Of a stretch of DNA of 22,110 nt, positions 1 through 7,684 are shown piece after piece. Made by a program: the position numbers and the translations under genes. Under the pieces are notes generated by a model. That model saw only the letters and a list, made by a program, of their open reading frames with translations. It was not told where the DNA came from and did not search any database. Where the stretch lies: the IMG/VR virus record IMGVR_UViG_3300042563_001813, positions 1 through 22,110 of that record, one strand, 5' to 3'. Position 1 is the stretch's first letter. The number at the start of each line of letters is the position of its first letter. This stretch comes from a virus.

Positions 1-1
1 C

Positions 2-754
2 TTAGAAGCAATCCCTGCTGGCACGACACGCCCCCGCTACAAATACATCTGGTCATGGAGCCCCGACGGTTCTGAAGGCTTGGTTTATGGTGGCGACAAA
101 ATCCATGCACGGCACGGCTACACATGGAAACACCCAGTCCATGAAGTCCTTAAACCCACCGACGGTGAAACCCAACACTGGGTAGACGGGCTACAAATCC
201 ACCACCACCCCGACGCATCAAAGTCCCGCAGTCAATACCTGCCACTACTCAAACTTGCTGTAGAAGAAGACCCAAGGGATGACCGCAACCAGTTCTACCT
301 AGCCCGTGAGTTGTTCTTCCACGGTGACTACAGCCTCGCCCAATACCACTTCGCCCGTCACCTTGATCTATCGACGTGGTTCCCAGAACGAGCAGCATCG
401 CACAGGTACCTAGCCAAAATGGTACCCACCGCAGCTGACTACCACCTGTACCGTGCTATTGCTGAAGACCCGTCCCGTCGTGAATCATGGGTTGCTTTAG
501 CGATGTACTACCACGAGAAACGCAACTGGCTTGCAGTGAGAAACGCAGCATCCTCGGCTTTAGCAATCACCGAAAAACCATTGGACTATCTATGTGAAGC
601 AGACGCCTGGGGATGGCTACCACACGACCTGATGGCAATCGCCTGCCACCACCTCGGAGACAGCGACGAAGCGTTCCACCACGGATCACAAGCCGTGGCG
701 TTAAACCCAACAGATCAAAGACTTAAAACGAACCTGACGCACTATAGGCTATGA
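2..754 (+). CDS. Glycosyltransferase C-terminal part with TPR-like repeats, truncated by window edge
   Basis: The frame is open from base 2 to a TGA at 752-754, so the gene starts outside the window; 250 residues are visible. The segment YTWKHPVHEVL (visible residues 40-50) resembles the conserved W..PVHE segment near the end of family-2 glycosyltransferase domains that carry TPR tails. The rest (about residues 70-250) is helical with repeated A/L/Y/W positions typical of tetratricopeptide repeats. Such proteins could glycosylate virion or host-surface components. The neighbour downstream is the structural cluster, so virion decoration is a reasonable inference. The catalytic DxD part is not in view. 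Fairly sure of the family, not of the substrate. Confidence 0.62.
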   Translation, partial: LEAIPAGTTRPRYKYIWSWSPDGSEGLVYGGDKIHARHGYTWKHPVHEVLKPTDGETQHWVDGLQIHHHPDASKSRSQYLPLLKLAVEEDPRDDRNQFYLARELFFHGDYSLAQYHFARHLDLSTWFPERAASHRYLAKMVPTAADYHLYRAIAEDPSRRESWVALAMYYHEKRNWLAVRNAASSALAITEKPLDYLCEADAWGWLPHDLMAIACHHLGDSDEAFHHGSQAVALNPTDQRLKTNLTHYRL

Positions 755-755
755 T
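750..755 (+). promoter_or_regulatory. Possible -10 element before the tail genes
   Basis: TATGAT fits the actinobacterial TANNNT -10 consensus and overlaps the TGA stop of the glycosyltransferase gene. Transcription would begin about base 762, leaving a short leader to the strong AAGGAG at 771-776. No -35 match is seen 17 bases upstream, so this is a weak call. Confidence 0.3.
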
Positions 756-782
756 TGCCTTGTCCCAACACAAGGAGTCCCC

Positions 783-806
783 ATGTCTGCTAAAGGCAAA
801 GGTTAA
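783..806 (+). CDS. Seven-codon minigene (MSAKGKG) ahead of the connector gene
   Basis: ATG at 783 sits six bases after AAGGAG (771-776), the best ribosome binding site in this part of the window. It opens only seven codons (MSAKGKG) before TAA at 804-806. The next gene starts at GTG 815 with no good site of its own. The minigene could be a translational-coupling leader. Alternatively, a -1 shift on the A-rich AAAGGCAAAGG stretch would fuse it to the downstream frame, which is open back to 794. It could also be a decayed gene end. Confidence 0.35.
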   Translation: MSAKGKG

Positions 807-814
807 AAGAAACA

Positions 815-1702
815 GTGGCTACAGTCGCCCAAGTCATTAACCGAACCCAACGGCAACTGCTGTCTGGAGTTATTGAGGAACGTAACAAACTAGCTTCGGC
901 AGTTAACGCTACGGCGACAACCCTTACCCTGACCTACGAAGTCGGTGGAGTCCGTGCAGGCAGCATCATCGAAGTTGACTCAGAACAAATGTATGTCTGG
1001 TCTGTTGCTGAATCCAGCAAAACCGTCACCGTTGAACGAGCCTTCAACGCCACAGTCGCAGCCGCCCATGTGGTCAACTCCATGCTTATTGTCAACCCAC
1101 GTTTCCCACGGGCGCAAATCCTAGAAGCAATCAACGACGAACTAGCCGACCTGTCCAGCCCTATGAACGGGCTATTCCAAGTCAAAATCCTTGACCTGAA
1201 CTACAACGGTTCAGACCGTCAAATCAACCTGCCATCAGTCGCAGGTGTTATTGACCTCATCGAAGTCCGTGCAAGGTATCTATCGTCTGACTATCAGCAG
1301 GTACGCAACGTCAAACTCCTTCGTGACATGCCAACAAAAGATTTTGGTTCAGGATTGGCACTTCAATTCGACCAAGGTGTACGCCCAGGTGATGTCCGTG
1401 TCACCTACCGATCCCCATTCACTAAGGTCACAACCGAAACAGAAGGCATCCAGTTAAACGCTGGGTTCCCTGAATCAGCCGAAGATCTTCTTGTTATCGG
1501 CGCACAAATTCGTTTAGTAGCCCCACGAGAAGTGAAACGCAACTTCACCGAATCCCAAGGCGACACCCGCCGTGCAGATGAAGTCACAGCAGGTGCAGTA
1601 TCAGGCAGTATCACTAGCCTTATCCGTATGCGTCGTGATCGCATCACCGCCGAAGCAGCTAAGCTCGCTCGGCAATACCCTACGTTCCTACAAAGAGGTT
1701 AA
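815..1702 (+). CDS. Probable virion neck / head-tail connector protein
   Basis: This protein of 295 residues starts at GTG 815. Residues about 22-92 form a beta-rich segment (TLTLTYEVGGVRAGSIIEVD, then an E..YVW and VTVERAF pattern). From about 93 comes an RFPRAQILEAINDELADL helix like that seen in phage head-tail connector and tail-tubular-A proteins. The C-terminus is basic and helical and ends in QYPTFLQRG. It is followed four bases later by a large beta-rich protein; the same order (connector then nozzle) occurs in short-tailed phages such as T7 gp11/gp12. The role in the neck is inferred from pattern and position, with no diagnostic motif. Confidence 0.5.
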   Translation: MATVAQVINRTQRQLLSGVIEERNKLASAVNATATTLTLTYEVGGVRAGSIIEVDSEQMYVWSVAESSKTVTVERAFNATVAAAHVVNSMLIVNPRFPRAQILEAINDELADLSSPMNGLFQVKILDLNYNGSDRQINLPSVAGVIDLIEVRARYLSSDYQQVRNVKLLRDMPTKDFGSGLALQFDQGVRPGDVRVTYRSPFTKVTTETEGIQLNAGFPESAEDLLVIGAQIRLVAPREVKRNFTESQGDTRRADEVTAGAVSGSITSLIRMRRDRITAEAAKLARQYPTFLQRG

Positions 1703-1705
1703 GTC

Positions 1706-3556
1706 GTGGCGACAGCATCCACGTTTAGCATCCCGTTTGTAGATACCCCTGCATTTTATTCGGGTACAGCACAAACGAATGTTGTCCCATCGGTTTACCC
1801 TGTGGCTATCAATGGTCGCCCGTATCTGATTGATATGAAATCAGGCAGGTATGTGCGTAGCCATGAGCAACGTGTCCGTGACTCGCAGGACAATTCAACT
1901 GCTCCTGGTGAGGCAGCTATTAACCCTGGTGGTTTGTGGCGCAGAGGGCAGGACTCGTGGCATCTTGGTGCAGGTCAACAGTATGCCGACACAGCCGAAG
2001 CCAAGGATTATATGTTCTATAAATCTAAGGGTATTAACCCTTGGGTTAAGGGGCAGATTAGTTTGCATCGTGCGACTAAGTTGCTTCTTGCTTCTGCTGC
2101 TACTACAAACCATATGGTTGTCCAAAACAACAGTGTTTATTTAGCAACCGATGGCAGTATTCGTTTCAGCACCAATCCTTTTGCTACTAGCCCTACATGG
2201 ACTGACTGCACAGGAGAACCTGCTAGTTCCGTGCAAGCAATGGCTACAGACGGCACAAACATTTACGTTGCTTTTGTTAGCGATGGTGTTCGTGTTATCA
2301 AAACAGCCACAGCCCCATCAGTCGTTGACGCCACAAGGTTTGTAACAGGAACAGACAATTACTACATGCTTGGGTTCGCCAAGAACTACATGTTTGGTTC
2401 GCATGATAACGACCTCCATACAATTTCTGCTACTGGCTCCAAATCCCTAGTAATTGAACCTGACGACACTGCGTTTCGTTTCGTTGGTGTAGCCACAGGA
2501 CAGAACGCTGTATACGCAGCAGGATATGCAGGCAAGAAATCTCTTATCTACAAAATCACCATCAAAGCAGACGGCACTTTAGACAAAGGAGTTGTCGCTC
2601 TTGAACTACCAACAGGTGAATTAGTTACAGCAATCAGCGGATACCTTGGCTCAATTATTCTTGGCACAAACAAAGGCGTTCGATACTGCACAACCGATGC
2701 GAACTCAAACCTTATAGCTGGACCAATCATCCCAACCAGCGGATCAGTACAGAAAATAACTTCCGAAGGTAAATACTCTTGGTTTACATGGTCAAACTAT
2801 GACGGTGTATCCACAGGGCTAGGTCGCCTTGACCTGTCCACATTGACTGCCGCAAACACACCCGCCTTTGCTACTGACTTGATGTACACCTCAACAGCCG
2901 ATGCCAGTAATGTCGTTACTTATGACGACAAACGAATGTTCTTTGTCCAAGGGGTTGGTGTTGTCGGTGAAGACACAACAACTGTTGTCCCATCAGGAGA
3001 AATAGAATTTGGTACATACCGTTGGGGTATCCCAGACCGTAAGTTCGTAGCTAAATTTGATGTCCGTACCGAACCGCTACTTGGGTCTGTTGCAGCTTAT
3101 CTATCTAACGACAATTCTGCTTATACCCAACTTGGCACATTTTCTACTCAAAGCGGAATCGAATACACCTATCAAGGTACCGACACAAAAACCATCGAAG
3201 CTGATTTCAAACTGGTACTAACCCGTGGAACCGTTGACACCGATGACAGCCCTATCGTCACACGATGGATGGCACGAGCATACGCAGCCCCATTCAGGTC
3301 AGAAGTATTCTCCATCCCTGTCCTTCTCCACACCAAGATACGCCCCCGTGACCGTGACATCTATATGAACCCTGAACAGGAACTAGACACCCTCAATAGT
3401 CTTATCCATAACCCTCGCATCGTCACCCTCCAGTTAGGCACCAGTTCATATAGTGTCATCACTGAAGATGTTGAATGGCAACCCATAGATAGCACAGGAA
3501 ACACCTGGTCTTGGGATGGCACGGCAACTGTTACAATGCGATCTGTAGAAAACTAG
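1706..3556 (+). CDS. Large beta-rich tail protein, possible nozzle / beta-propeller
   Basis: This protein of 616 residues starts at GTG 1706 with AAAGAGG (1691-1697) upstream. It has no signal peptide or membrane segment. After an N-terminal extended region (about 1-120), residues about 120-420 contain recurring short beta units of the type YLATDGSI, ATDGTNIYVAF and YLGSIILGTNKGVRYC, which resemble blades of a beta-propeller. The C-terminal 150 residues include VEWQPIDSTGNTWSWDGTAT. Size, position after the connector and propeller-like repeats suit a tail nozzle (T7 gp12-like) or a receptor-contacting tail protein. Function is inferred; that it is a virion structural protein is likely. Confidence 0.5.
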   Translation: MATASTFSIPFVDTPAFYSGTAQTNVVPSVYPVAINGRPYLIDMKSGRYVRSHEQRVRDSQDNSTAPGEAAINPGGLWRRGQDSWHLGAGQQYADTAEAKDYMFYKSKGINPWVKGQISLHRATKLLLASAATTNHMVVQNNSVYLATDGSIRFSTNPFATSPTWTDCTGEPASSVQAMATDGTNIYVAFVSDGVRVIKTATAPSVVDATRFVTGTDNYYMLGFAKNYMFGSHDNDLHTISATGSKSLVIEPDDTAFRFVGVATGQNAVYAAGYAGKKSLIYKITIKADGTLDKGVVALELPTGELVTAISGYLGSIILGTNKGVRYCTTDANSNLIAGPIIPTSGSVQKITSEGKYSWFTWSNYDGVSTGLGRLDLSTLTAANTPAFATDLMYTSTADASNVVTYDDKRMFFVQGVGVVGEDTTTVVPSGEIEFGTYRWGIPDRKFVAKFDVRTEPLLGSVAAYLSNDNSAYTQLGTFSTQSGIEYTYQGTDTKTIEADFKLVLTRGTVDTDDSPIVTRWMARAYAAPFRSEVFSIPVLLHTKIRPRDRDIYMNPEQELDTLNSLIHNPRIVTLQLGTSSYSVITEDVEWQPIDSTGNTWSWDGTATVTMRSVEN

Positions 3557-3565
3557 GAGAATCTA

Positions 3566-4720
3566 ATGGCTTTACCAGTACGAAAAGGATATAAAGGCGC
3601 ACCTGCTAAGGCTGTGTTGACCAGTACCGCAACCGATAGTGACCTTTCTTTTGTTGTAGATACTGTTTCTGGGTGGGCTACTACTTTCCCATATTATTGT
3701 GTTGTTGAACCTGGCACTTCAAAGGAAGAAAAGGTTAAAGTCACAGCTATTTCTGGGGTAACTTTGACTGTTGTTCGAGCGCAAGATGATACCTCTGCAC
3801 AGGGTCATAATGACAGTGCAGCTATTTACCCTGTGTTTACTGCTGATGAAGCTGATGAAGCAAACGAGATTGCATCAGTGATGACCACCAAGGGCGACTT
3901 GATTGCTACTAATGGTTCAGCCATTAACCGTCTTGGTGTTGGTACAAACACTCACGTGTTGCAGGCTGACAGTACAGCTACTAATGGTTTCAAATGGGGG
4001 CAGATTGTTGAAGCAGGTATTGCTGATTCGGCTGTTACTTCAGCCAAGATTGCGAACAGCACGATTGTCCTTGGTGATTTGGCTGCTGCGTTGCAAGCCT
4101 TCCTTGTCCCTGTTGGTACTATCAATGCTTACCCTGGTGCTACCGCACCTACTGGTTGGCTTTTGTGTAACGGCACAAGCACATCTGGGTACACCGCATT
4201 GGCTGCACTGGTTGGTGCTACAACCCCAGACCTCCAAGGTCATACTCTTGTAGGTAAAGGTTCAGCACCGTTTGATGGTGCATTGCTAAGCAAGTTTGGT
4301 TCTACGACTAGCACCGCACCCCATACCCATGATTTAGGAAGCCACACCCACGGTGCTGGTACTTTAGGTGCTACAAGTGATGGCAGCCACGACCATACTT
4401 ATTCTGGCAACGTCAATGCTGAAACACAAGACCACAGCCACGGTCAATTAGTTGCTGGTTTTAGTCTTTCTGCTGGGGGTGTATCAGTTATTGGTACTGG
4501 ACCTGGGGGTGGTGTTGATGCAACATATAGCACAGGTGCGGAAAACACCACCCATAATCACTCCTTTAGTGGCACAACATCCCCACATACCAGCCATACA
4601 CACCCTGTTACTGGTAACACAGGTGGTCCGTCTACTGGTTCAGGAGCATCATCTGCTGCTGCAACCCACGGCAACGTCCAACCATCAGCCCTAGTCAACT
4701 ACATCATCAAACACGATTAG
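3566..4720 (+). CDS. Tail fibre protein with phage tail collar domain
   Basis: This protein of 384 residues starts at ATG 3566 after AGGAG. Residues 1-90 hold a beta domain similar in pattern to the N-terminal part of the connector protein. Around residue 180 the segment VPVGTINAYPGATAPTGWLL followed by CNG is the classic tail-collar signature (Pfam Phage_Collar type). It is followed by PDLQGHTLVGKG. Residues about 245-365 are rich in His, Gly, Ser and Thr with repeated HTH, SHDH and THNH clusters, as in metal-binding fibre shafts of T4 gp12 type. It is likely the distal adsorption fibre. The collar domain is clear; receptor and trimer state are inferred. Confidence 0.85.
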   Translation: MALPVRKGYKGAPAKAVLTSTATDSDLSFVVDTVSGWATTFPYYCVVEPGTSKEEKVKVTAISGVTLTVVRAQDDTSAQGHNDSAAIYPVFTADEADEANEIASVMTTKGDLIATNGSAINRLGVGTNTHVLQADSTATNGFKWGQIVEAGIADSAVTSAKIANSTIVLGDLAAALQAFLVPVGTINAYPGATAPTGWLLCNGTSTSGYTALAALVGATTPDLQGHTLVGKGSAPFDGALLSKFGSTTSTAPHTHDLGSHTHGAGTLGATSDGSHDHTYSGNVNAETQDHSHGQLVAGFSLSAGGVSVIGTGPGGGVDATYSTGAENTTHNHSFSGTTSPHTSHTHPVTGNTGGPSTGSGASSAAATHGNVQPSALVNYIIKHD

Positions 4721-4722
4721 GC

Positions 4723-4728
4723 TAAGAT
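4723..4728 (+). promoter_or_regulatory. -10 element TAAGAT for a leaderless lysis transcript
   Basis: TAAGAT matches TANNNT and lies seven bases before ATG 4736. No Shine-Dalgarno is present, so transcription would begin at or next to the start codon. No recognisable -35 is seen. Confidence 0.45.
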
Positions 4729-4735
4729 ACCAACC

Positions 4736-4963
4736 ATGATCAAAGTACAAACCCTCATCCTCCGAATCTTTGGGGTATTCGGATCATCCGCACTCGCAGC
4801 CGTAGCAGGTGGCGCAATCTTCGGAGTAGAACTCTGGAAATCAGCAGCCATCGCAGGTGTAGTAGCCGCAGGAAAAGTAACCGAAGCCCTGCTTCGTTCA
4901 TGGTCTGAAGACGGAACCCTCACTAAAGAAGAAGTTGCAGCAGCCTTCGGCAAAAAGGCGTAG
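4736..4963 (+). CDS. Small holin-like membrane protein
   Basis: This protein of 75 residues has hydrophobic stretches at about 6-30 (LILRIFGVFGSSALAAVAGG) and about 35-47, then a charged tail DGTLTKEEVAAAFGKK. This layout matches small actinophage holin-like proteins (r1t type), which gather in the cytoplasmic membrane and open it for the endolysin. It is the first gene of the lysis cassette, two genes upstream of other membrane proteins and three before the M15 endolysin. The start ATG 4736 has a -10 box instead of a ribosome site. Its 3' end overlaps the next gene by 29 bases. Holin assignment is inference. Confidence 0.55.
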   Translation: MIKVQTLILRIFGVFGSSALAAVAGGAIFGVELWKSAAIAGVVAAGKVTEALLRSWSEDGTLTKEEVAAAFGKKA

Positions 4964-6071
4964 CCGTTACGCCCTAGTAGGGGTTGTACTTTCCATACTG
5001 TTCCTGTCATCAAGTGCCAGCGCAGAAAATCCAATCATCACTGGTATCACTGATTACTGGTTTGAATACACCGAGCCGACACAGTTTGAGGCACGGACCT
5101 ACATGGTTGACGGGTTTAACTCTGACCCTCAACTATGGCTGTACAACGAACAAGACGTTCTGCTTGTCAGCGTTGACGACCATTTTGGTTTACAGTCATA
5201 CATTTCCATAGAAGTACAACCAGGTCGGTATCGTTTACGAGCTGGTACATGCTGTTGGCAACCTGATGTGTGGCGTGGGGGTAACGGCTGGAATGAGCAG
5301 TACGAGCTGTCCTTCAATGGGGAACCAGCCAACACCACGTCTACTACTGAGGAGCCGACTACTACTACTTCGTCTACTAGCACGACCACGACATCTACGA
5401 CGACCACTACATCTACTACGTCAACCACATCGACAACATCGACTACAAGTACAACATCTACAACCCTTGCACCAACGACCACAACAACACTGCCACCAAC
5501 AACAACCACGGTAGCCCCAACGACAACAACCACATCGTCTACCACCACCACAACAGTGCCAGCCACAACGACCACATCAACCACAACCACCACGGCATCT
5601 ACTGTTCCCATTCCTCAAACAACTGTGCCTCCATCAACCGTGCCAGCCACGACAACAACATCCCTGGCACCCACAACAACAAGTACATCCACAACCTCTA
5701 CGACTTCAACAACAACTTCAACAACATTACCACCAGTAGTTGTACCGCCTGTCGTGACCGCTGAACAAGCTATTGCTTTAGCGACCAGCCCAGCAGCATT
5801 AGCTGTCATCACCGCTGAAGAAGCAACCCAAGTCTTTGAAGCGTTAGTCCTAGATGATCTATCCGATACCGACCTAGTGGAGTTAGTGTCAGCAGTCCAA
5901 TCCGCACCCGTGTCTGTCAGAAAAAGTTTTGAGCAGTCAGTCAATGTGTTCGGAGGGGCAGTAGACACCTACGTCCCTATCGGTTCAACAGTACCCGTCG
6001 GTACCCGCCGAGCCTTAATTGCCATCACAATCATGACCTCACTCATGGCTATCCCAACTAAACGAAAGTGA
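4935..6071 (+). CDS. Secreted, membrane-anchored protein with long Thr-rich (mucin-like) stalk
   Basis: This protein of 378 residues starts at TTG 4935 inside the holin-like gene; this start gives a proper signal peptide (KRRSRY, hydrophobic core, cut after SASA at residue 30). Residues 31-131 form a compact beta domain with a CC pair, somewhat like PPC/bacterial pre-peptidase C-terminal domains. Residues about 132-268 are nearly all Thr/Ser with scattered LPP, VAP and VPA. Residues 275-345 are helical, and 355-372 form a hydrophobic anchor followed by TKRK. There is no LPxTG motif. It would sit outside the membrane. It could act in host-surface alteration, superinfection exclusion or lysis. 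Function unknown; topology is clear. Confidence 0.75.
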   Translation: MQQPSAKRRSRYALVGVVLSILFLSSSASAENPIITGITDYWFEYTEPTQFEARTYMVDGFNSDPQLWLYNEQDVLLVSVDDHFGLQSYISIEVQPGRYRLRAGTCCWQPDVWRGGNGWNEQYELSFNGEPANTTSTTEEPTTTTSSTSTTTTSTTTTTSTTSTTSTTSTTSTTSTTLAPTTTTTLPPTTTTVAPTTTTTSSTTTTTVPATTTTSTTTTTASTVPIPQTTVPPSTVPATTTTSLAPTTTSTSTTSTTSTTTSTTLPPVVVPPVVTAEQAIALATSPAALAVITAEEATQVFEALVLDDLSDTDLVELVSAVQSAPVSVRKSFEQSVNVFGGAVDTYVPIGSTVPVGTRRALIAITIMTSLMAIPTKRK

Positions 6072-6077
6072 TAAAGT
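6072..6077 (+). promoter_or_regulatory. -10 element TAAAGT for a leaderless start
   Basis: TAAAGT (TANNNT) lies seven bases before ATG 6085, the same spacing as at 4723-4736, and no Shine-Dalgarno is present. Confidence 0.4.
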
Positions 6078-6084
6078 ACAACCT

Positions 6085-6258
6085 ATGCGTAAATATCTAG
6101 GAGCCATCATCAGCCTCTCGCTGTGGTTAACCAGCACTGGACTTATGCTTATCACCCTATCTGGGGATACGCTCAGTAAAGCTCTGTACATTAGTGCAGT
6201 TGCTTTTGCTATCAACATACTTGCTATTGCTGCTGGCATTGGCATAGACGAGGACTAA
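6085..6258 (+). CDS. Small two-span membrane protein in lysis cassette
   Basis: This protein of 57 residues (begins MRKYLGAIIS, ends AGIGIDED) has two hydrophobic segments, about 4-26 (YLGAIISLSLWLTSTGLMLI) and about 34-53, with a short SGDTLSK turn and an acidic tail. It ends two bases before the endolysin start. Position and shape suit a second holin or an antiholin. It fills an otherwise empty 190-base space and is preceded by a leaderless-type -10 box. Function inferred from context only. Confidence 0.6.
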   Translation: MRKYLGAIISLSLWLTSTGLMLITLSGDTLSKALYISAVAFAINILAIAAGIGIDED

Positions 6259-6260
6259 AA

Positions 6261-6830
6261 ATGTCAAAGACACTTCCATATAAAAAGTTAGTAGTACCAG
6301 CAGGTTTGAAAGGTCAAATCAATGGTCGTCTAGACAAGAGCCTTCTCGTTGGCGTTAAGACTGGCGGCAAGATGTATAAAGAAGCAGCCGTAGCGTTCAA
6401 CAAAATGTATGACGCAGCAATGGCAGTAGACATCCAGCTTCGCAACATCGGTGACTACCGTTCCTATGACGGACAGTTCGCCATGTTCATGGATCGCTAC
6501 GAAGTAGCCAAACCAAACGACCCACGGCTCGGCAAGAAAACCACAGTCACCCGCAAGTTTGACGGTAAGACATGGATTCTGAAGAAAGGCAAGGCACCTT
6601 CAGCTGCACCAGACCCGACAGGAAAGTCAGGTTCTAACCACGGCTGGGGTCTTGCTATTGACCTGGCAGTAGAAGGCAAAGGTGGAAACATTGTCGGCAT
6701 GGCATCAGCCAAAAAAGGATTTAAGTGGATGTGCGATAACGCACCTACCTTTGGGTTCTACCTTCAAGGGGACAACATTAAGTCTCCAGAGTTTGAACAC
6801 TGGCACTGGCAGTGGTGTGACGGGAAATGA
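6261..6830 (+). CDS. Endolysin, peptidase M15 (D-Ala-D-Ala carboxypeptidase / VanY type)
   Basis: This protein of 189 residues carries the M15 zinc peptidase signature. SNHGWGLAID (125-134) gives zinc ligands H127 and D134. EHWHW (179-183) gives catalytic E179 and third ligand H182. It cuts peptide cross-links of peptidoglycan, here at the end of infection. There is no signal peptide, so release would depend on the holin-like proteins just upstream. No separate wall-binding domain is visible; the N-terminal 60 residues might serve. The start ATG 6261 follows the previous stop by two bases, and the stop overlaps the next ATG by four (ATGA). The family call is firm. Confidence 0.9.
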   Translation: MSKTLPYKKLVVPAGLKGQINGRLDKSLLVGVKTGGKMYKEAAVAFNKMYDAAMAVDIQLRNIGDYRSYDGQFAMFMDRYEVAKPNDPRLGKKTTVTRKFDGKTWILKKGKAPSAAPDPTGKSGSNHGWGLAIDLAVEGKGGNIVGMASAKKGFKWMCDNAPTFGFYLQGDNIKSPEFEHWHWQWCDGK

Positions 6831-7057
6831 CAATAGTAAGTGTCCTCGCTTCAATTGCTGGGTCTATTGTTTCTATCGGTATTATCTATCGTAGTATTGT
6901 TAGACCTCTTTTTCGGTGGGGACAACGACTAGATAATGCAATTACTACTGTTGAAATGAACATGAAAAACAACGGCGGTTCATCATTGCGTGATGCTATT
7001 GACCGTATAGAAAACCGTTTAACCATAGTTGAAGACTACGTAACTAAGCCACGGTAA
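6827..7057 (+). CDS. Small membrane-anchored coiled-coil protein
   Basis: This protein of 76 residues has an N-terminal membrane span (about 3-22) followed by a basic turn (RPLFRWGQR). After that come an amphipathic helix and NGGSSLRDAIDRIENRLTIV (50-69), a motif I recognise from many small phage membrane proteins near endolysins. It overlaps the endolysin stop by four bases. It is probably a lysis accessory or a holin variant with a cytoplasmic or periplasmic coiled coil. No enzymatic motif. Confidence 0.6.
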   Translation: MTIVSVLASIAGSIVSIGIIYRSIVRPLFRWGQRLDNAITTVEMNMKNNGGSSLRDAIDRIENRLTIVEDYVTKPR

Positions 7058-7060
7058 TCT
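7055..7060 (+). promoter_or_regulatory. -10-like TAATCT overlapping a stop codon
   Basis: TAATCT fits TANNNT and includes the TAA stop of the previous gene. It lies nine bases before GTG 7070. Weak, but it matches the pattern seen at 12109 and 20503. Confidence 0.3.
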
Positions 7061-7069
7061 GATACTGTC

Positions 7070-7213
7070 GTGAGTCCTATGACAAGCGAAACCATCGAAA
7101 CACTCCTGTATTTTCTATCTAAAATCCACGTTCCTATCACTCAACAGGATCAATTCTTCCGTGCTGTGCAACAGTTAGAAGCCTTACAGCACAAGCAAAA
7201 CAAGGCAGCTTAA
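7070..7213 (+). CDS. Hypothetical 47-residue protein
   Basis: GTG 7070 (or ATG 7079, giving 44 residues) opens a frame ending at TAA 7211-7213. The product contains two amphipathic helices (TSETIETLLYFLSKI and QQDQFFRAVQQLEALQHK). There is no Shine-Dalgarno upstream. It stands alone between the lysis cassette and a zinc-ribbon gene. No family recognised. Confidence 0.45.
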   Translation: MSPMTSETIETLLYFLSKIHVPITQQDQFFRAVQQLEALQHKQNKAA

Positions 7214-7221
7214 TCTTCAAC

Positions 7222-7227
7222 TAAGAT
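7222..7227 (+). promoter_or_regulatory. -10 element TAAGAT for a leaderless zinc-ribbon gene
   Basis: TAAGAT is identical to the box at 4723 and lies six bases before GTG 7234. No Shine-Dalgarno is visible. Confidence 0.4.
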
Positions 7228-7233
7228 TAGACC

Positions 7234-7359
7234 GTGACTAATTTTCGCAATCTATTTATGTGTCCCACCTGTGGAGAAGTATGGCTGTCGCAAACAGGTC
7301 GGTACTGTGTTGAGTGTCGCACCGAAGGAGAACCTCTTGACGAACCTTCAGACGAATGA
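7234..7359 (+). CDS. Zinc-ribbon microprotein (41 residues)
   Basis: GTG 7234 gives a 41-residue product with CPTC (10-13) and CVEC (25-28), spaced as in a minimal zinc ribbon. An acidic tail (EGEPLDEPSDE) follows. The frame overlaps the next gene by 23 bases, and its last third contains that gene's ribosome binding site. It may bind nucleic acid or a protein partner. Cys spacing makes it credible despite its size. Confidence 0.6.
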   Translation: MTNFRNLFMCPTCGEVWLSQTGRYCVECRTEGEPLDEPSDE

Positions 7360-7621
7360 ATTAGACCCAGCTGCGTACCCAATGGCTCTTATCTATTGGG
7401 CTGATGCGTGTGGTGGTGACGCAGGCTGGTTGACCCTTGACGAAGTAGAAGACGACGGCGAAGTCCTGGTGCAATCAGTAGGGTTCCTTGTGCCTGTTGG
7501 TGATCCTGGCTCTAAAGAAAACCACATAACACTGCTACAAAGCATCCACGATGGTGAAGGAATAAACTTATTCTATATTCCCGTAGCTATGGTCAGAAAG
7601 ATAATCCTTCTTTCTTCTTGA
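7337..7621 (+). CDS. Conserved phage protein, 94 residues, unknown function
   Basis: I chose TTG 7337 because GAAGGAG (7324-7330) sits six bases upstream; a frame open further left would lie inside the zinc-ribbon gene. The product includes AYPMALIYWADACGGDAGWL, a D/E-rich stretch and a beta hairpin ending in IPVAMVRKIILL. The pattern of IYWxDAxxGDAGW followed by a VGFLV strand is common in small phage proteins of unknown role. Its stop overlaps the -35 of the recombination promoter at 7618. Confidence 0.6.
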   Translation: MTNLQTNELDPAAYPMALIYWADACGGDAGWLTLDEVEDDGEVLVQSVGFLVPVGDPGSKENHITLLQSIHDGEGINLFYIPVAMVRKIILLSS

Positions 7622-7646
7622 CAATGACACACCCCTCCTGTACGGT
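7618..7646 (+). promoter_or_regulatory. Promoter P1 for the recombination/replication genes
   Basis: TTGACA (7618-7623), a spacer of exactly 17 bases, and TACGGT (7641-7646, TANNNT). The start point would be near 7653, giving a leader of about 30 bases with GAAGGGGAAG before ATG 7685. A second copy of the whole element occurs at 12086-12114. Confidence 0.75.
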
Positions 7647-7684
7647 GCAACGCAACAACTGTTACACAGAGAAGGGGAAGTTAA

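Noticed and set aside
5129-5611. 160-residue Val-rich frame antisense to the Thr-rich stalk
   Set aside because: It is the reverse complement of ACN codons (GTN), a compositional shadow of the Thr stretch, with no ribosome site.
5615-5968. 117-residue antisense frame next to the stalk region
   Set aside because: Same cause: a mirror of the coding strand, random-looking composition and no start signal.
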